DNA of 13,935 bases from Candidatus Puniceispirillum sp. (GCA_016780525.1 JADHLR010000029.1:1-13935), one strand, 5' to 3'. Shown: positions 6,111 to 13,913, counted from the stretch's first letter. Notes: generated from the letters alone by a model not told the origin. A program made the numbers and translations.

Positions 6111-7244
6111 CTATGACGCCGGCTGGCTTGCCACCCCGGTTTTTTGCCGCCGGTCACGTTCAGAGGCTGATTTCAATTGCCCGCAAGCGGCCAGAATATC
6201 CCGCCCGCGCGGGGTACGCACCGGCGACGCATATCCGGCTTTCAAAACCCGCTTGGCAAATGCTTCGATACGCTCATCCGACGAGCAAATATACGGGCTG
6301 CCCGGCCAGGGATTAAACGGGATCAGATTCAGTTTTGACGGAATCCCCTTGATCAGACTCAGCAGAGCCCGGCAATCTTCATCACTGTCATTCACCCCGT
6401 CCAGCATGACATATTCCCATGTGATGCGCCGCGCATTTGACAGTCCCGGATAGTTCCGACAGGCATCGATCAGCGCGGCAAGCGGATATTTCCGATTGAT
6501 TGGCACCAGCTCATCACGCAGTTTATCACGCACCGCATGCAGCGAGATGGCCAGATTGACGCCAAGCTCTTCACCACAGCGCTTGATTTCCGGCACCACC
6601 CCGGATGTTGATAATGTGATGCGCCGTTTCGACAGGGCTACGCCCTCGCCAGACATGATAATCCGCATCGCCTCGGCCACATTTTCATAATTGAAAAGCG
6701 GCTCGCCCATGCCCATCAGAACAATATTTGTCAGCCGACGATTAGGCTTGCCGGCTGGCCAGTCGCCAAGCTCATCCATCGCCAGCAGCACCTGCCCACA
6801 AATCTCATCAACTGTCAGATTACGCACCAGCTTTTGCGTGCCGGTGTGACAAAAACTGCAGGTCAATGTACAGCCAACCTGCGATGAAATACATAAAGTG
6901 CCACGTTCCTTGTCCGGGATATAAACCGCCTCGGCCTCATTGCCATCGGCAAATCGCAGCAGCCATTTAATGGTGCCGTCAACCGATTGCAGACGACGCG
7001 AAACGGCCGGCCGGTCGGCGCTGAATAATTCCGTCAATTGTTCCCGCACCGGCTTGCCAAGGTCGCTCATCTCGGCAAAATTTGTCAGACCATGCCGCCA
7101 TACCCAGCGCCACAGCTGTCCCGCCCGAAATTTTGGCAGACCAAGGGCGGTAATCTCAGCTTCCAAAGCCGCCTGTGACAAGCCCAGCAGATTGACTTTG
7201 CCGTGATCCGACGTTGCCGCCATTTTCGGGGCGCATAGGGTCAC
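6111..7244 (-). CDS. rlmN: Dual-specificity rRNA/tRNA adenine C2-methyltransferase RlmN (radical SAM)
   Basis: Cytoplasmic radical-SAM enzyme that methylates C2 of A2503 in 23S rRNA and A37 in a subset of tRNAs. It has 377 residues. Seen: N-terminal FRAGQLWRWVWRHG of the RNA-binding region; C118 in GTLCISSQVGC; the iron-sulfur cluster motif CTLTCSFC (C125, C129, C132) followed by HTGTQKLVRNL; the GMGEPLFNYENV SAM-binding motif; TLSTSGVVP; LAISLHA; and the methyl-carrying Cys at 354 in ILAACGQL. All mechanistic cysteines are present. The GTG start at 7244 overlaps the stop of the upstream ialB-like gene by 4 bp (GTGA), which suggests translational coupling; an ATG at 7223 is the alternative. 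Confidence 0.96.
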   Translation of the reverse strand: MTLCAPKMAATSDHGKVNLLGLSQAALEAEITALGLPKFRAGQLWRWVWRHGLTNFAEMSDLGKPVREQLTELFSADRPAVSRRLQSVDGTIKWLLRFADGNEAEAVYIPDKERGTLCISSQVGCTLTCSFCHTGTQKLVRNLTVDEICGQVLLAMDELGDWPAGKPNRRLTNIVLMGMGEPLFNYENVAEAMRIIMSGEGVALSKRRITLSTSGVVPEIKRCGEELGVNLAISLHAVRDKLRDELVPINRKYPLAALIDACRNYPGLSNARRITWEYVMLDGVNDSDEDCRALLSLIKGIPSKLNLIPFNPWPGSPYICSSDERIEAFAKRVLKAGYASPVRTPRGRDILAACGQLKSASERDRRQKTGVASQPAS

Positions 7245-7762
7245 TTGCAGGTCTTGTCGATCACAGATTTGGTTTTGGTAAAACCAGACAGTGAATAGCG
7301 ATCGGTGGTTTTTGTGCCGCGGCTTGATGTGCCGATAATGGTCATTTTTGACCCGCGTTTCATCGCCGCGATCATCCGCTGATCATCTTCTTCACTGCTG
7401 GCATAGGCGCGATCCTCGATGGTAAATAGGGTGAATTTTTTACCATCGATATTCATCGTGACATCAGATTGCGGCTTATAACGATAGCCGGCAACGACCT
7501 GCACAACATTACGCTCGGATTTATCCGGGCCATGCGACACAAATACCCGCGTTTCACCCCGGTTATTCGGGTCATATTTACCCTTGCTTTCCTTTGGCAC
7601 GCTGCTGACAAAACACATGCGCCCGGCAGTATCGTCATAGCGATAGGCACCCCAATCTTTCTCAATCAACATTTCGTTAGGGGCTGCAATCGCTGGCAAA
7701 GCGCCAAAAGCAGCTGTGAACATACCGAATAAAAGACCCACTATTTTGATGGTTTTCAACAT
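7241..7762 (-). CDS. Invasion-associated locus B (IalB) family protein, exported
   Basis: Small periplasmic protein of 173 residues. The signal peptide is clear: MLKTIK, a hydrophobic core at about 7-22, and cleavage after an AIAA near 27. The mature part has the IalB pattern: a W-x-A-Y opening (KDWGAYRYDDTAGRMCFVSSVPKES), a Cys near 50 and one near the C-terminus (DKTCK) that may pair, a central beta-rich region with VFVSHGPDKSERNVVQVVAGY, and a final GSKMTIIGTSSRGTKTTDRYSLSGF. IalB was named in Bartonella for red-cell invasion, but it is widespread in free-living alphaproteobacteria, where its role is unknown, so virulence should not be inferred. The ATG at 7762 is the first possible in-frame start after a stop; an AGGAG lies about 13 nt upstream, a long spacing. 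Confidence 0.85.
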   Translation of the reverse strand: MLKTIKIVGLLFGMFTAAFGALPAIAAPNEMLIEKDWGAYRYDDTAGRMCFVSSVPKESKGKYDPNNRGETRVFVSHGPDKSERNVVQVVAGYRYKPQSDVTMNIDGKKFTLFTIEDRAYASSEEDDQRMIAAMKRGSKMTIIGTSSRGTKTTDRYSLSGFTKTKSVIDKTCK

Positions 7763-7985
7763 CGTAAGTCATCGTCTCCTTGATATTTTTTAAAGACCGG
7801 CTATCGCCATCGCATTGCATTTTTTTGGTTGGCCAATCAGATAACGCTGGTTTATGGCAGCATTATGAACATCATGACCCGCCTGCTAGGCTGATCCATT
7901 TTGTTGTTTTAGGACAGCCGGCCAATGGATGCAAAGATTTTCCGCCCAAATCCGGTGTTTCTTCATGGCCAGCTTCATAACAGGC

Positions 7986-8672
7986 TTATCGCGCAAGCTG
8001 CGCCAGTAGCTGTTTTGCCAGCGGCAGAATTTTGCCGGCAATCACATCGACCCCGGCTTCATTCGGATGCATACCATCCGCTTGATTCAAATCAACCATC
8101 AGCGCCACCCCGTCTAGAAAAAACGGATAGAGCAGAATATCATGCTGTGTCGCCAGACGCGGATAGATCCGGTCAAATTCATCGGCATAATCCGCCCCAA
8201 GGTTGCGCGGCGCCTGCATCCCGGCAAGCAGCACCTTAATATCGCGATCCTGTAGCCGGGTTATAATGGCCTGTAGATTGTCATAGCTTGCCTGCGGATC
8301 AAGTCCGCGCAGTAAATCATTGCCACCAAGCACAATAATGGCGGCATCCGGGTCTGCCGCCAGCGACCAATCGAGCCGCGCCCGGCCGCCTGCGGTGGTG
8401 TCACCCGACACACCGGCATTGATCATCGTCACATCGATGCCATCACGCATCAGCTTTTGACGTAAAATATCAGGAAATGCCCGGCCTTGCGGCAGACCAT
8501 GCCCGGCGACCAGCGAGTCACCCAAAACCAGCACAACAGGCGGTGCCGCCATCGCCCGCGCCAGCGGCATTGTGACGATCAGCAGTCCAACCAGCGCAGA
8601 TAGCCATAGCCGCTGCATCAGTTGCAAAGTTTTTTTGTCAAATACATTGACCTGCATGTTTAAGACCACCAT
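7986..8672 (-). CDS. tesA: TesA-like SGNH/GDSL esterase (arylesterase, lysophospholipase L1/thioesterase I family)
   Basis: Periplasmic serine hydrolase cleaving acyl esters or thioesters, of 228 residues from the ATG at 8672. SGNH blocks seen: VLGDSL with nucleophile Ser53; NAGVSGDTT with the oxyanion Gly; VLGGNDLLRG with Asn118; and DGMHPNEAG with the Asp199/His202 dyad. A hydrophobic signal segment runs from about residue 21 to 40, ending ARAMAA. Starting at the ATG at 8618 would give a cleaner signal peptide (MQRLW...), so the true start may be 18 residues later; neither start has a clear Shine-Dalgarno sequence. It is divergent from ybbA-ybbP, the same arrangement as in E. coli, where tesA lies beside ybbAP, and this supports the identification. 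A promoter lies upstream. Confidence 0.92.
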   Translation of the reverse strand: MVVLNMQVNVFDKKTLQLMQRLWLSALVGLLIVTMPLARAMAAPPVVLVLGDSLVAGHGLPQGRAFPDILRQKLMRDGIDVTMINAGVSGDTTAGGRARLDWSLAADPDAAIIVLGGNDLLRGLDPQASYDNLQAIITRLQDRDIKVLLAGMQAPRNLGADYADEFDRIYPRLATQHDILLYPFFLDGVALMVDLNQADGMHPNEAGVDVIAGKILPLAKQLLAQLAR

Positions 8673-8738
8673 ATCGCGTAAGGATGTTTATCGGCGCCGG
8701 GGTTTTGCTTTTGACATTTTGGCCTGTTGTCACCCGCC

Positions 8739-8767
8739 ATGATACGGATGTAGGAACAATCTGACAA
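8739..8767 (-). promoter_or_regulatory. Sigma70-like promoter for tesA
   Basis: On the minus strand, TTGTCA (5 of 6, plus-strand 8762-8767) is followed after exactly 17 nt by TATCAT (5 of 6, plus-strand 8739-8744). The predicted transcription start is near 8732, about 60 nt before the 8672 ATG and 114 before the 8618 ATG. This is the best promoter match I found in the window. The divergent ybbA promoter is less clear: a TTGACA at 8711-8716 on the plus strand has no good -10 partner. Confidence 0.55.
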
Positions 8768-8830
8768 AACATCCAGACCCGTGATCCAAATTCGTTCCAG
8801 CAACGCATATTTCCAAAAGCCAGAGATTCG

Positions 8831-9544
8831 ATGCCCAACGCTTCTTCACCACCCTCCAAGCCCGCCGTCATTCATTTAGAGGACGCGCATTTATCACTCG
8901 GCAACACCGCCGCCAGCGTGCATATTTTAAAAGGTATTTCACTGACCATTGATGCCGGTGAAACCGTTGGCATTTTGGGGCCAAGCGGTGCCGGCAAGAC
9001 CAGCCTGTTAATGATTCTGGCCGGTCTGGAAACGCTGAGTAGCGGGCGCATCACGCTTGATGGCACCGACATAACCGGGCTTGATGAAGACCGTCTGGCC
9101 GCGCTGCGGCGTGACCTTGTCGGCATCGTGTTTCAGGCATTTCGCCTGATACCCTCGCTGACAGCCTTGCAAAATGTGGCGATCCCGCTAGAGCTTGCGG
9201 GGCGCGACAATGCCGCCGATATGGCGGCGGCGGCCTTGCGGTCAGTCGGGCTGGAGCATCGCCTGTCACATCTTCCTGATCAAATGTCTGGCGGTGAACA
9301 GCAACGTGTTGCCATTGCCCGCGCCATGGTCGCCAAGCCGCGCATTCTGCTTGCCGATGAACCGACCGGCAATCTTGACAGTGTCACCAGCGAAAAAGTG
9401 ATTGCCAGCCTGTTTAAAAGCGCCGCCGACGCCAATGCCGCGCTGGTGCTGGTAACGCATGATGCCGATCTCGCCGCGCAATGTTCGCGGGTGTTGCATA
9501 TCGAAGATGGTGTCATTGTACGTGACAGCAAGCCATCATCATGA
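8831..9544 (+). CDS. ybbA: ABC transporter ATP-binding protein YbbA
   Basis: Cytoplasmic ATPase subunit (237 residues) of a MacB/LolD-type transporter that drives the YbbP permease. Motifs in order: Walker A GPSGAGKT at about 50-57 (Ala in place of the more usual Ser); the Q-loop in VGIVFQAFRL; the signature SGGEQQRVAIARAM from about 153; Walker B ILLADEPTGNLD at about 172-183; and the H-loop VTHDADLA. The Q-loop-to-signature spacing is that of the LolD-like subfamily. The last codons overlap ybbP by 4 bp (ATGA), so the two are translated together. In E. coli this pair sits beside tesA, and a link to lipid or hydrophobic-compound handling at the envelope has been suggested; the substrate here is not known. 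Confidence 0.94.
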   Translation: MPNASSPPSKPAVIHLEDAHLSLGNTAASVHILKGISLTIDAGETVGILGPSGAGKTSLLMILAGLETLSSGRITLDGTDITGLDEDRLAALRRDLVGIVFQAFRLIPSLTALQNVAIPLELAGRDNAADMAAAALRSVGLEHRLSHLPDQMSGGEQQRVAIARAMVAKPRILLADEPTGNLDSVTSEKVIASLFKSAADANAALVLVTHDADLAAQCSRVLHIEDGVIVRDSKPSS

Positions 9545-12087
9545 CGCAATCTACGCACACCACCGCGCCGCGCCCTAGCCTGTCGAGTTGGGCCTTGGCC
9601 TGGCAGTTTGCACGTCGTGAAATCCGCGGCAGCATTGGTCGCTTTCGGGTGTTTTTGGGCGCCTTGCTGTTGGGCGTTGCCGCCATTGGAACGGTTGGGT
9701 CGGTTGCCGAATCGATGCGCAGTGGCATTGGCGACAATGCCCGTATCCTGCTTGGCGGCGATATTGAATTTAGCAGCCTGCATACCCCGCCAGATGACAG
9801 CATCGTCGATCTCGCCAGAAATTTTGGTGCGGTCTCGCAAGTGGTGCAGATGCGTGCCATGCTGCAGACCGCAACTGCCCGCAAGCTGGTTGAACTCAAG
9901 GCTGTTGACAGCCAATGGCCACTTGTTGGCAAAAGCATCATCTCGCCGGACATCGGGCTGACCGACGCGCTTGCCGATAATGCGGTCATTGCAGACCCCT
10001 CTTTGCTGCGCAGTCTGGGTCTGGCACCCGGCGATAGCGCCAGACTTGGCGATCTTGATATCAGGGTCAGCGCAGAATTATTGAGCGAGCCCGACCGCTC
10101 CATCAGCTTTGTCAGCTTTGGGCCGCGGGTGCTGATATCACAAGCCACCTTACAGGCCACCGGCTTGCAGCAGCCGGGGTCATTTATCACCTACCGATAT
10201 CGCCTCATCCTGAACAATGAAACCGACCGGCAAGCCGCCCTAACCAGCTTGCGCGATGCCACCAGCGACACCCATGTCAGGGTGCGTGATCTGGCTGATG
10301 CGGCGCCCGGATTTGATCGCTTTATCAATCAGGCAGAGGTGTTTTTGGTGCTGGTTGGATTAACCGCGCTGTTGATTGGTGGGCTTGGGGTTGCCGGCGC
10401 GGTGCGGGCCTGGCTGGCCAGCCGCATCGATATCATCGCAACGCTAAAATGTGTTGGCGCGCCGGCGCGGCTGATTTTTCGGATCTATCTGTTACAGGTG
10501 ATGTGCATCGCCGGCATTGGCGTCAGCGCCGGGGTTGTGGTGGCGGCCATCGCCCCGTTATTCGCCATCCAGATTCTGGCCGGTTATGTCACTGTGCCAT
10601 TGGATTTGACAATCTATCCGGTGCCGTTGCTGGTCGCCGCCGGCTTTGGCCTTGGCACCGCCTATCTGTTTGCCGTCTGGCCGCTTGCCAAAGCCGAAGA
10701 GGTGCGCGCCGCTGATTTATTCAGACGGCTTGTCGCGATCCCGGAAGGCAGGCCAAAACCGGTCTATCTATTGAGCATGCTGGCCGCTGCCGGCGGGCTG
10801 GCGCTGCTGGCTTTGATCGCAACGCGTGACATCAAAATCACCAGTGGCTTTATTGGCGGATCATTGGCGGCTTTGTTGCTATTATCGATTTTAGGCCATG
10901 TTCTGGTGATGCTGTTGCGGCGCATGCCGCGGCCGGGATTTGTGCCGGTCAGGCTGGCAATTTCCAATATTATCCGTCCCGGCTCTCCGGTGCGTTCGGT
11001 GATCATCGCCTTTGGACTTGGCTTGTCAGTGCTGGTCACGGTATCGCTGAGCGAGGCCAATCTGGGGCGGCAAATCGATTCGCGGCTTGCCGATGATGCG
11101 CCGGACTGGTTCTTTATTGATATTCAACCGCACCAGATTGATGAATTTGAACAAACCGTTGCGACGATCGATGGCATTTCAGAAATGAACAAAACGCCGA
11201 TGTTGCGCGGCCGGGTCGTCAGGCTTGATGATGTGCCGGTGTCACAAATCACCCCGAATGAGGGATCCGCATGGATTTTGCGCGGTGATCGCGCTTTGAC
11301 CTGGTCGGCCACCCCGCCAAAGGGGTCAGAGATTGTCGCTGGCAATTGGTGGGACACGGATTATAGCGGCCTGCCTCTGGTATCTATGTCCTATGAAGCT
11401 GCCAATGATTTCGGCCTGACAATCGGCGATACCGTCAGCATCAATGTGCTTGGTCGGGAAATCACCGCCACCATCACAAACCTGCGTGCCGTCGATTGGG
11501 AAAGTTTCAGTATTAATTTTGTGTTTGTCCTGAATCCCGGGGTTTTGGACGCCGCCCCACACAGCTGGATCGCCACCACCCATGCCGATGATGACGCCGC
11601 CGCAGACGCTGTTGAACGCGCCATTACCAGCCAGTTTTCCAATGTCTCGGCGGTTTCGGTGAAAGAGGCGGTTGCCACCGCCCAACAGGTCATTGCGCTG
11701 CTTGGTGGTGCCATCCGCCTGACCGCGCTGGTCACATTGGTCGCCGGCATAGCGGTGTTGGCTGGCACGGTTGCCAGCAGCGAAGCGCAACGCCTGGCGG
11801 ACTCGGTCATCTTAAAAGTGTTAGGGGCAACCCGCCTGTCGATCGGGCTGGCCTGGTTTTTTGAATATGCCCTGCTGGGGTTGCTCACCGCCATCGCTGC
11901 CGCCTGTATCGGCACGATTGCCAGTTGGGCACTGGTCGCCCAGCTGTTAGAGGCTGATTTTGAATTTAAAGGCTGGCTGGTTCTGGCAACGACACTTGGC
12001 GGCGCATTATTGACCGCTGTGCTGGGGCTGATCAGCGCTATGCAAACGCTGGGCCGCAAGCCCGCCCCGGTGTTGCGCGAATTGTAA
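9541..12087 (+). CDS. ybbP: ABC transporter permease YbbP (FtsX/MacB-like)
   Basis: Large inner-membrane permease of 848 residues, partner of YbbA. A first transmembrane helix at about 38-58 is followed by a periplasmic domain (about 60-260). A cluster of helices follows at about 266-290, 317-345, 360-383, 410-428, 438-460 and 485-503, then a second periplasmic domain (about 510-720) and three C-terminal helices at about 722-745, 768-797 and 812-836. This duplicated FtsX arrangement with about ten helices is the YbbP layout. The coupling-helix-like segments SRIDIIATLKCVGAPARLI and QRLADSVILKVLGATRLSI are typical FtsX-domain features facing the ATPase. The ATG at 9541 overlaps the ybbA stop (ATGA). 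argG follows 67 nt after its own start choice. Confidence 0.94.
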   Translation: MTQSTHTTAPRPSLSSWALAWQFARREIRGSIGRFRVFLGALLLGVAAIGTVGSVAESMRSGIGDNARILLGGDIEFSSLHTPPDDSIVDLARNFGAVSQVVQMRAMLQTATARKLVELKAVDSQWPLVGKSIISPDIGLTDALADNAVIADPSLLRSLGLAPGDSARLGDLDIRVSAELLSEPDRSISFVSFGPRVLISQATLQATGLQQPGSFITYRYRLILNNETDRQAALTSLRDATSDTHVRVRDLADAAPGFDRFINQAEVFLVLVGLTALLIGGLGVAGAVRAWLASRIDIIATLKCVGAPARLIFRIYLLQVMCIAGIGVSAGVVVAAIAPLFAIQILAGYVTVPLDLTIYPVPLLVAAGFGLGTAYLFAVWPLAKAEEVRAADLFRRLVAIPEGRPKPVYLLSMLAAAGGLALLALIATRDIKITSGFIGGSLAALLLLSILGHVLVMLLRRMPRPGFVPVRLAISNIIRPGSPVRSVIIAFGLGLSVLVTVSLSEANLGRQIDSRLADDAPDWFFIDIQPHQIDEFEQTVATIDGISEMNKTPMLRGRVVRLDDVPVSQITPNEGSAWILRGDRALTWSATPPKGSEIVAGNWWDTDYSGLPLVSMSYEAANDFGLTIGDTVSINVLGREITATITNLRAVDWESFSINFVFVLNPGVLDAAPHSWIATTHADDDAAADAVERAITSQFSNVSAVSVKEAVATAQQVIALLGGAIRLTALVTLVAGIAVLAGTVASSEAQRLADSVILKVLGATRLSIGLAWFFEYALLGLLTAIAAACIGTIASWALVAQLLEADFEFKGWLVLATTLGGALLTAVLGLISAMQTLGRKPAPVLREL

Positions 12088-12154
12088 ATCACCGTTGCGA
12101 GAGTGCGGCTGATCGGATATGAACGGACGAACACAAGCAACAGGCTGGTTTCGC

Positions 12155-13378
12155 ATGAACACAAAAGATATCAAAAAAGTCGTGCTTGCCTATTCAGGCG
12201 GGCTTGATACGTCAGTTATCCTGCGCTGGCTGCAGGACCATTACAGCGCCGAAGTTGTCACCTTCACCGCTGATATTGGACAGGGCGAGGATATTGAGCC
12301 AGCCCGTGCAAAAGCTGAACTTTTGGGCATCAAAGAAATTTTCATTGAAGATCTGCGCGAAGAATTTGTCCGCGATTATGTCTTCCCGATGTTTCGGGCC
12401 AACCCGCTCTATGAGGGAGCCTATCTGCTTGGCACCTCGATTGCCCGGCCATTAATTGCCAAGCGGCAGATCGAAATCGCCAAGGCGGTTGGTGCCGAGG
12501 CTGTGTCGCATGGCGCCACCGGCAAAGGCAATGATCAGGTTCGGTTTGAATTGGCTTATTATGCGTTGCAGCCAGACATTAAAGTGATCGCGCCGTGGCG
12601 TGAATGGGATCTGGGGTCGCGCACCAAGCTGATCAGCTATGCCGAACAAAATCAAATCCCCATCCCAAAGGATAAACGCGGCGAGGCACCTTTTAGCGTC
12701 GATGCCAATCTGCTGCATATTTCGGCTGAGGGCAAAGTGCTTGAAGACCCATGGGTGGCACCGGAAGAATATGTGTTTTCCCGTACCGTCGCGCCGGAAG
12801 ATGCGCCTGACAAGCCAACCGAGATTGCTATTCGCTTTGAAGCTGGCGATCCGGTTGCCATTGACGACAAACCCTTTACACCAGCCCGCCTTTTAGAAGA
12901 GCTGAACCGGCTTGGCGGTGCCAACGGCATCGGTCGGTTAGATCTTGTCGAAAACCGCTTTGTCGGGATGAAGTCGCGCGGTGTGTATGAAACCCCGGGC
13001 GGCACCATTCTGCTTGCCGCACGACGTGCAATGGAATCGATTACCCTTGATCGCGGCGCCCAACATACCAAAGACGAGCTGATGCCGCGCTATGCCGAGC
13101 TTGTCTATAACGGATTTTGGTTTTCGCCGGAACGCGAAATGCTGCAGGCAGCCATCGATAGCTGCCGTGACGCGGTGAATGGCGTGGTGCGGGTCAAGCT
13201 CTATAAAGGCAATGTGATTATCACCGGCCGGCAATCGCCAAATTCACTTTATAATGCTGATCTGGTGACGTTTGAGGAAGGCGCGGTCGATTATGACCAC
13301 AGCGATGCGCATGGGTTTATCCGGCTCAACGCCTTGCGCTTGCGTGTTCAGCAGATGATGCGCACCAAAGGATCGTAA
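12155..13378 (+). CDS. argG: Argininosuccinate synthase
   Basis: Cytoplasmic enzyme that condenses citrulline and aspartate with ATP to argininosuccinate, the penultimate step of arginine synthesis. I chose the ATG at 12155 (407 residues, normal for the type 1 family) because the family begins at KDIKKVVLAYSGGLDTSV. The in-frame ATG at 12119 would add 12 unconserved residues. Motifs: PP-loop AYSGGLDTS at about 12-20; TADIGQGED; LLGTSIARPLIAK; SHGATGKGNDQVRFE; APWREWDLGSRT for aspartate/citrulline binding; EDPW; ETPGGTILLAARRAMESITLDRG; and LYKGNVIITGRQSPNSLY near the C-terminus. No strong Shine-Dalgarno sequence or terminator is evident nearby, and it may be partly read through from ybbAP. 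Confidence 0.97.
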   Translation: MNTKDIKKVVLAYSGGLDTSVILRWLQDHYSAEVVTFTADIGQGEDIEPARAKAELLGIKEIFIEDLREEFVRDYVFPMFRANPLYEGAYLLGTSIARPLIAKRQIEIAKAVGAEAVSHGATGKGNDQVRFELAYYALQPDIKVIAPWREWDLGSRTKLISYAEQNQIPIPKDKRGEAPFSVDANLLHISAEGKVLEDPWVAPEEYVFSRTVAPEDAPDKPTEIAIRFEAGDPVAIDDKPFTPARLLEELNRLGGANGIGRLDLVENRFVGMKSRGVYETPGGTILLAARRAMESITLDRGAQHTKDELMPRYAELVYNGFWFSPEREMLQAAIDSCRDAVNGVVRVKLYKGNVIITGRQSPNSLYNADLVTFEEGAVDYDHSDAHGFIRLNALRLRVQQMMRTKGS

Positions 13379-13387
13379 CATTAATTC

Positions 13388-13440
13388 TGGGCATTGATCC
13401 TGTGTATTTATCCGGGGCATTGATCTTGGGCATTGATCTT
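13388..13440. repeat. Three near-copies of a 13-14 bp unit downstream of argG
   Basis: The unit GGGCATTGATCTT occurs as TGGGCATTGATCC (13388-13400), GGGGCATTGATCTT (13414-13427) and GGGCATTGATCTT (13428-13440); the last two are directly adjacent and another GGGC follows. It begins 10 bp after the argG stop, in the spacer between argG and the convergent small gene. It has no terminator shape. Confidence 0.7.
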
Positions 13441-13477
13441 GGGCTCGGCGAACCGCAGCAGCCTTTCGGCTGTCATG

Positions 13478-13702
13478 CTACTCGCTACAGACCACCCCAA
13501 CGCTGCCATCTTTATTGACTTGTTTCAGAAACAGCCTGCCTGTTGGCGCCACACTATAGCCAGATGATTTCAGCCCGGTTTCGCAAGGAACAGCCCGCAC
13601 AAATCTATATTCCGGGTTGTGATTGCTGTGCTTACTGAATGACTGCATCGCTTCTGTATTGTACAGGCCAGCGACACCGAGAACGAAAATTAAAACCCAC
13701 AT
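13478..13702 (-). CDS. Small exported hypothetical protein (74 residues, two cysteines)
   Basis: I do not recognise the family. Reasons to think it is real: an AGAGG sits 9 nt before the ATG at 13702; the protein starts with a hydrophobic stretch (MWVLIFVLGVAGLY) that reads as a signal peptide or membrane anchor; the rest is hydrophilic and its codon choice looks like that of the neighbours. The mature part holds Cys40 and Cys72, which could form one disulfide if exported, and the segment RFVRAVPCETGLKSSGYSVAP. The N-region lacks Lys or Arg, so it is not a textbook signal peptide. It is convergent with argG, with a hairpin-like sequence and a 10-bp palindrome in the region upstream of its start. 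Confidence 0.6.
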   Translation of the reverse strand: MWVLIFVLGVAGLYNTEAMQSFSKHSNHNPEYRFVRAVPCETGLKSSGYSVAPTGRLFLKQVNKDGSVGVVCSE

Positions 13703-13725
13703 GGCAACATACCTCTATTCCACCG

Positions 13726-13745
13726 AAAGCGACCATCGCTTTTTT
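13726..13745 (+). terminator. Small hairpin with T-run, plus-strand terminator candidate
   Basis: AAAGCGA (13726-13732) and TCGCTTT (13736-13742) form a 7-bp stem with a 3-nt loop, followed by three further T residues on the plus strand, giving a run of six T. It would end plus-strand transcription running about 350 nt past argG. The tight loop and A/T-rich stem make it weak. On the minus strand it lies just upstream of the small gene's ribosome binding site. Confidence 0.4.
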
Positions 13746-13769
13746 CATAATGGGTGTTAGCCCTTGATT

Positions 13770-13779
13770 ATGGCGCCAT
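13770..13779. promoter_or_regulatory. 10-bp perfect palindrome ATGGCGCCAT
   Basis: A self-complementary 10-mer lies about 70 bp upstream of the start of the small minus-strand gene. It may be an operator or chance; a CATAAT overlaps its minus-strand reading and could act as a -10, but I find no matching -35. Confidence 0.25.
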
Positions 13780-13802
13780 TCGGCCCAAAACTTGGCGCAA
13801 AC

Positions 13803-13839
13803 GTGAAAACGCCACCCCGTTTAGGGATGACGTTTTTAC
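13803..13839 (-). terminator. Long hairpin, likely minus-strand terminator of a gene entering from the right
   Basis: The arms 13806-13818 and 13824-13836 pair around a 5-nt loop. Read on the minus strand, all 13 positions pair, with two of them G-U, and the stem ends in GCGTTTT; on the plus strand the same two positions are C-A mismatches. That asymmetry means the structure works in minus-strand RNA. It has an A-tract before and a T-tract after, as in an intrinsic terminator. The gene it would serve lies mostly or wholly beyond the window's right edge. Confidence 0.5.
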
Positions 13840-13861
13840 ATTAGAGGTATTAACCAGTGCG

Positions 13862-13913
13862 ACAAACACCTGTCATGTAACAAACACTGGTCATGCAACA
13901 AACACTGGTCAGA
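13862..13913. repeat. 18-bp tandem repeat, about three copies, at the right edge
   Basis: ACAAACACCTGTCATGTA (13862-13879), ACAAACACTGGTCATGCA (13880-13897) and a partial third copy ACAAACACTGGTCAGA (13898-13913) have an exact 18-bp period. The core CACTGGT also occurs inverted as ACCAGTG at 13853-13859, just before the array. The period is a multiple of three, and the minus strand is open through the repeat in two frames, so it may be coding or regulatory; see findings. Confidence 0.75.

Noticed and set aside
7886..7978. 30-codon minus-strand open frame (MKLAMKKHR...) just after tesA
   Set aside because: It is short, lacks a Shine-Dalgarno sequence and has no homology I recognise. It could be a small peptide but the sequence alone does not support it.
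7780..7980. 66-codon plus-strand open frame with a TTG start between ialB and tesA
   Set aside because: It has a rare start codon, no ribosome binding site and a protein sequence without recognisable features; the spacer is better read as non-coding.
9280..10190. Long minus-strand open frames opposite ybbA/ybbP (also 11326-12164)
   Set aside because: They mirror the coding bias of the ABC transporter genes, are rich in Ser/Arg/Ala without domains, and have no supporting start signals.
13455..13475. Hairpin CAGCC-TTTC-GGCTG after argG as a terminator
   Set aside because: The stem is only 5-6 bp and neither strand has a T-run after it.
13862..13913. CRISPR-like array
   Set aside because: The copies are directly adjacent with no unique spacers, the unit is only 18 bp, and no cas genes are near.
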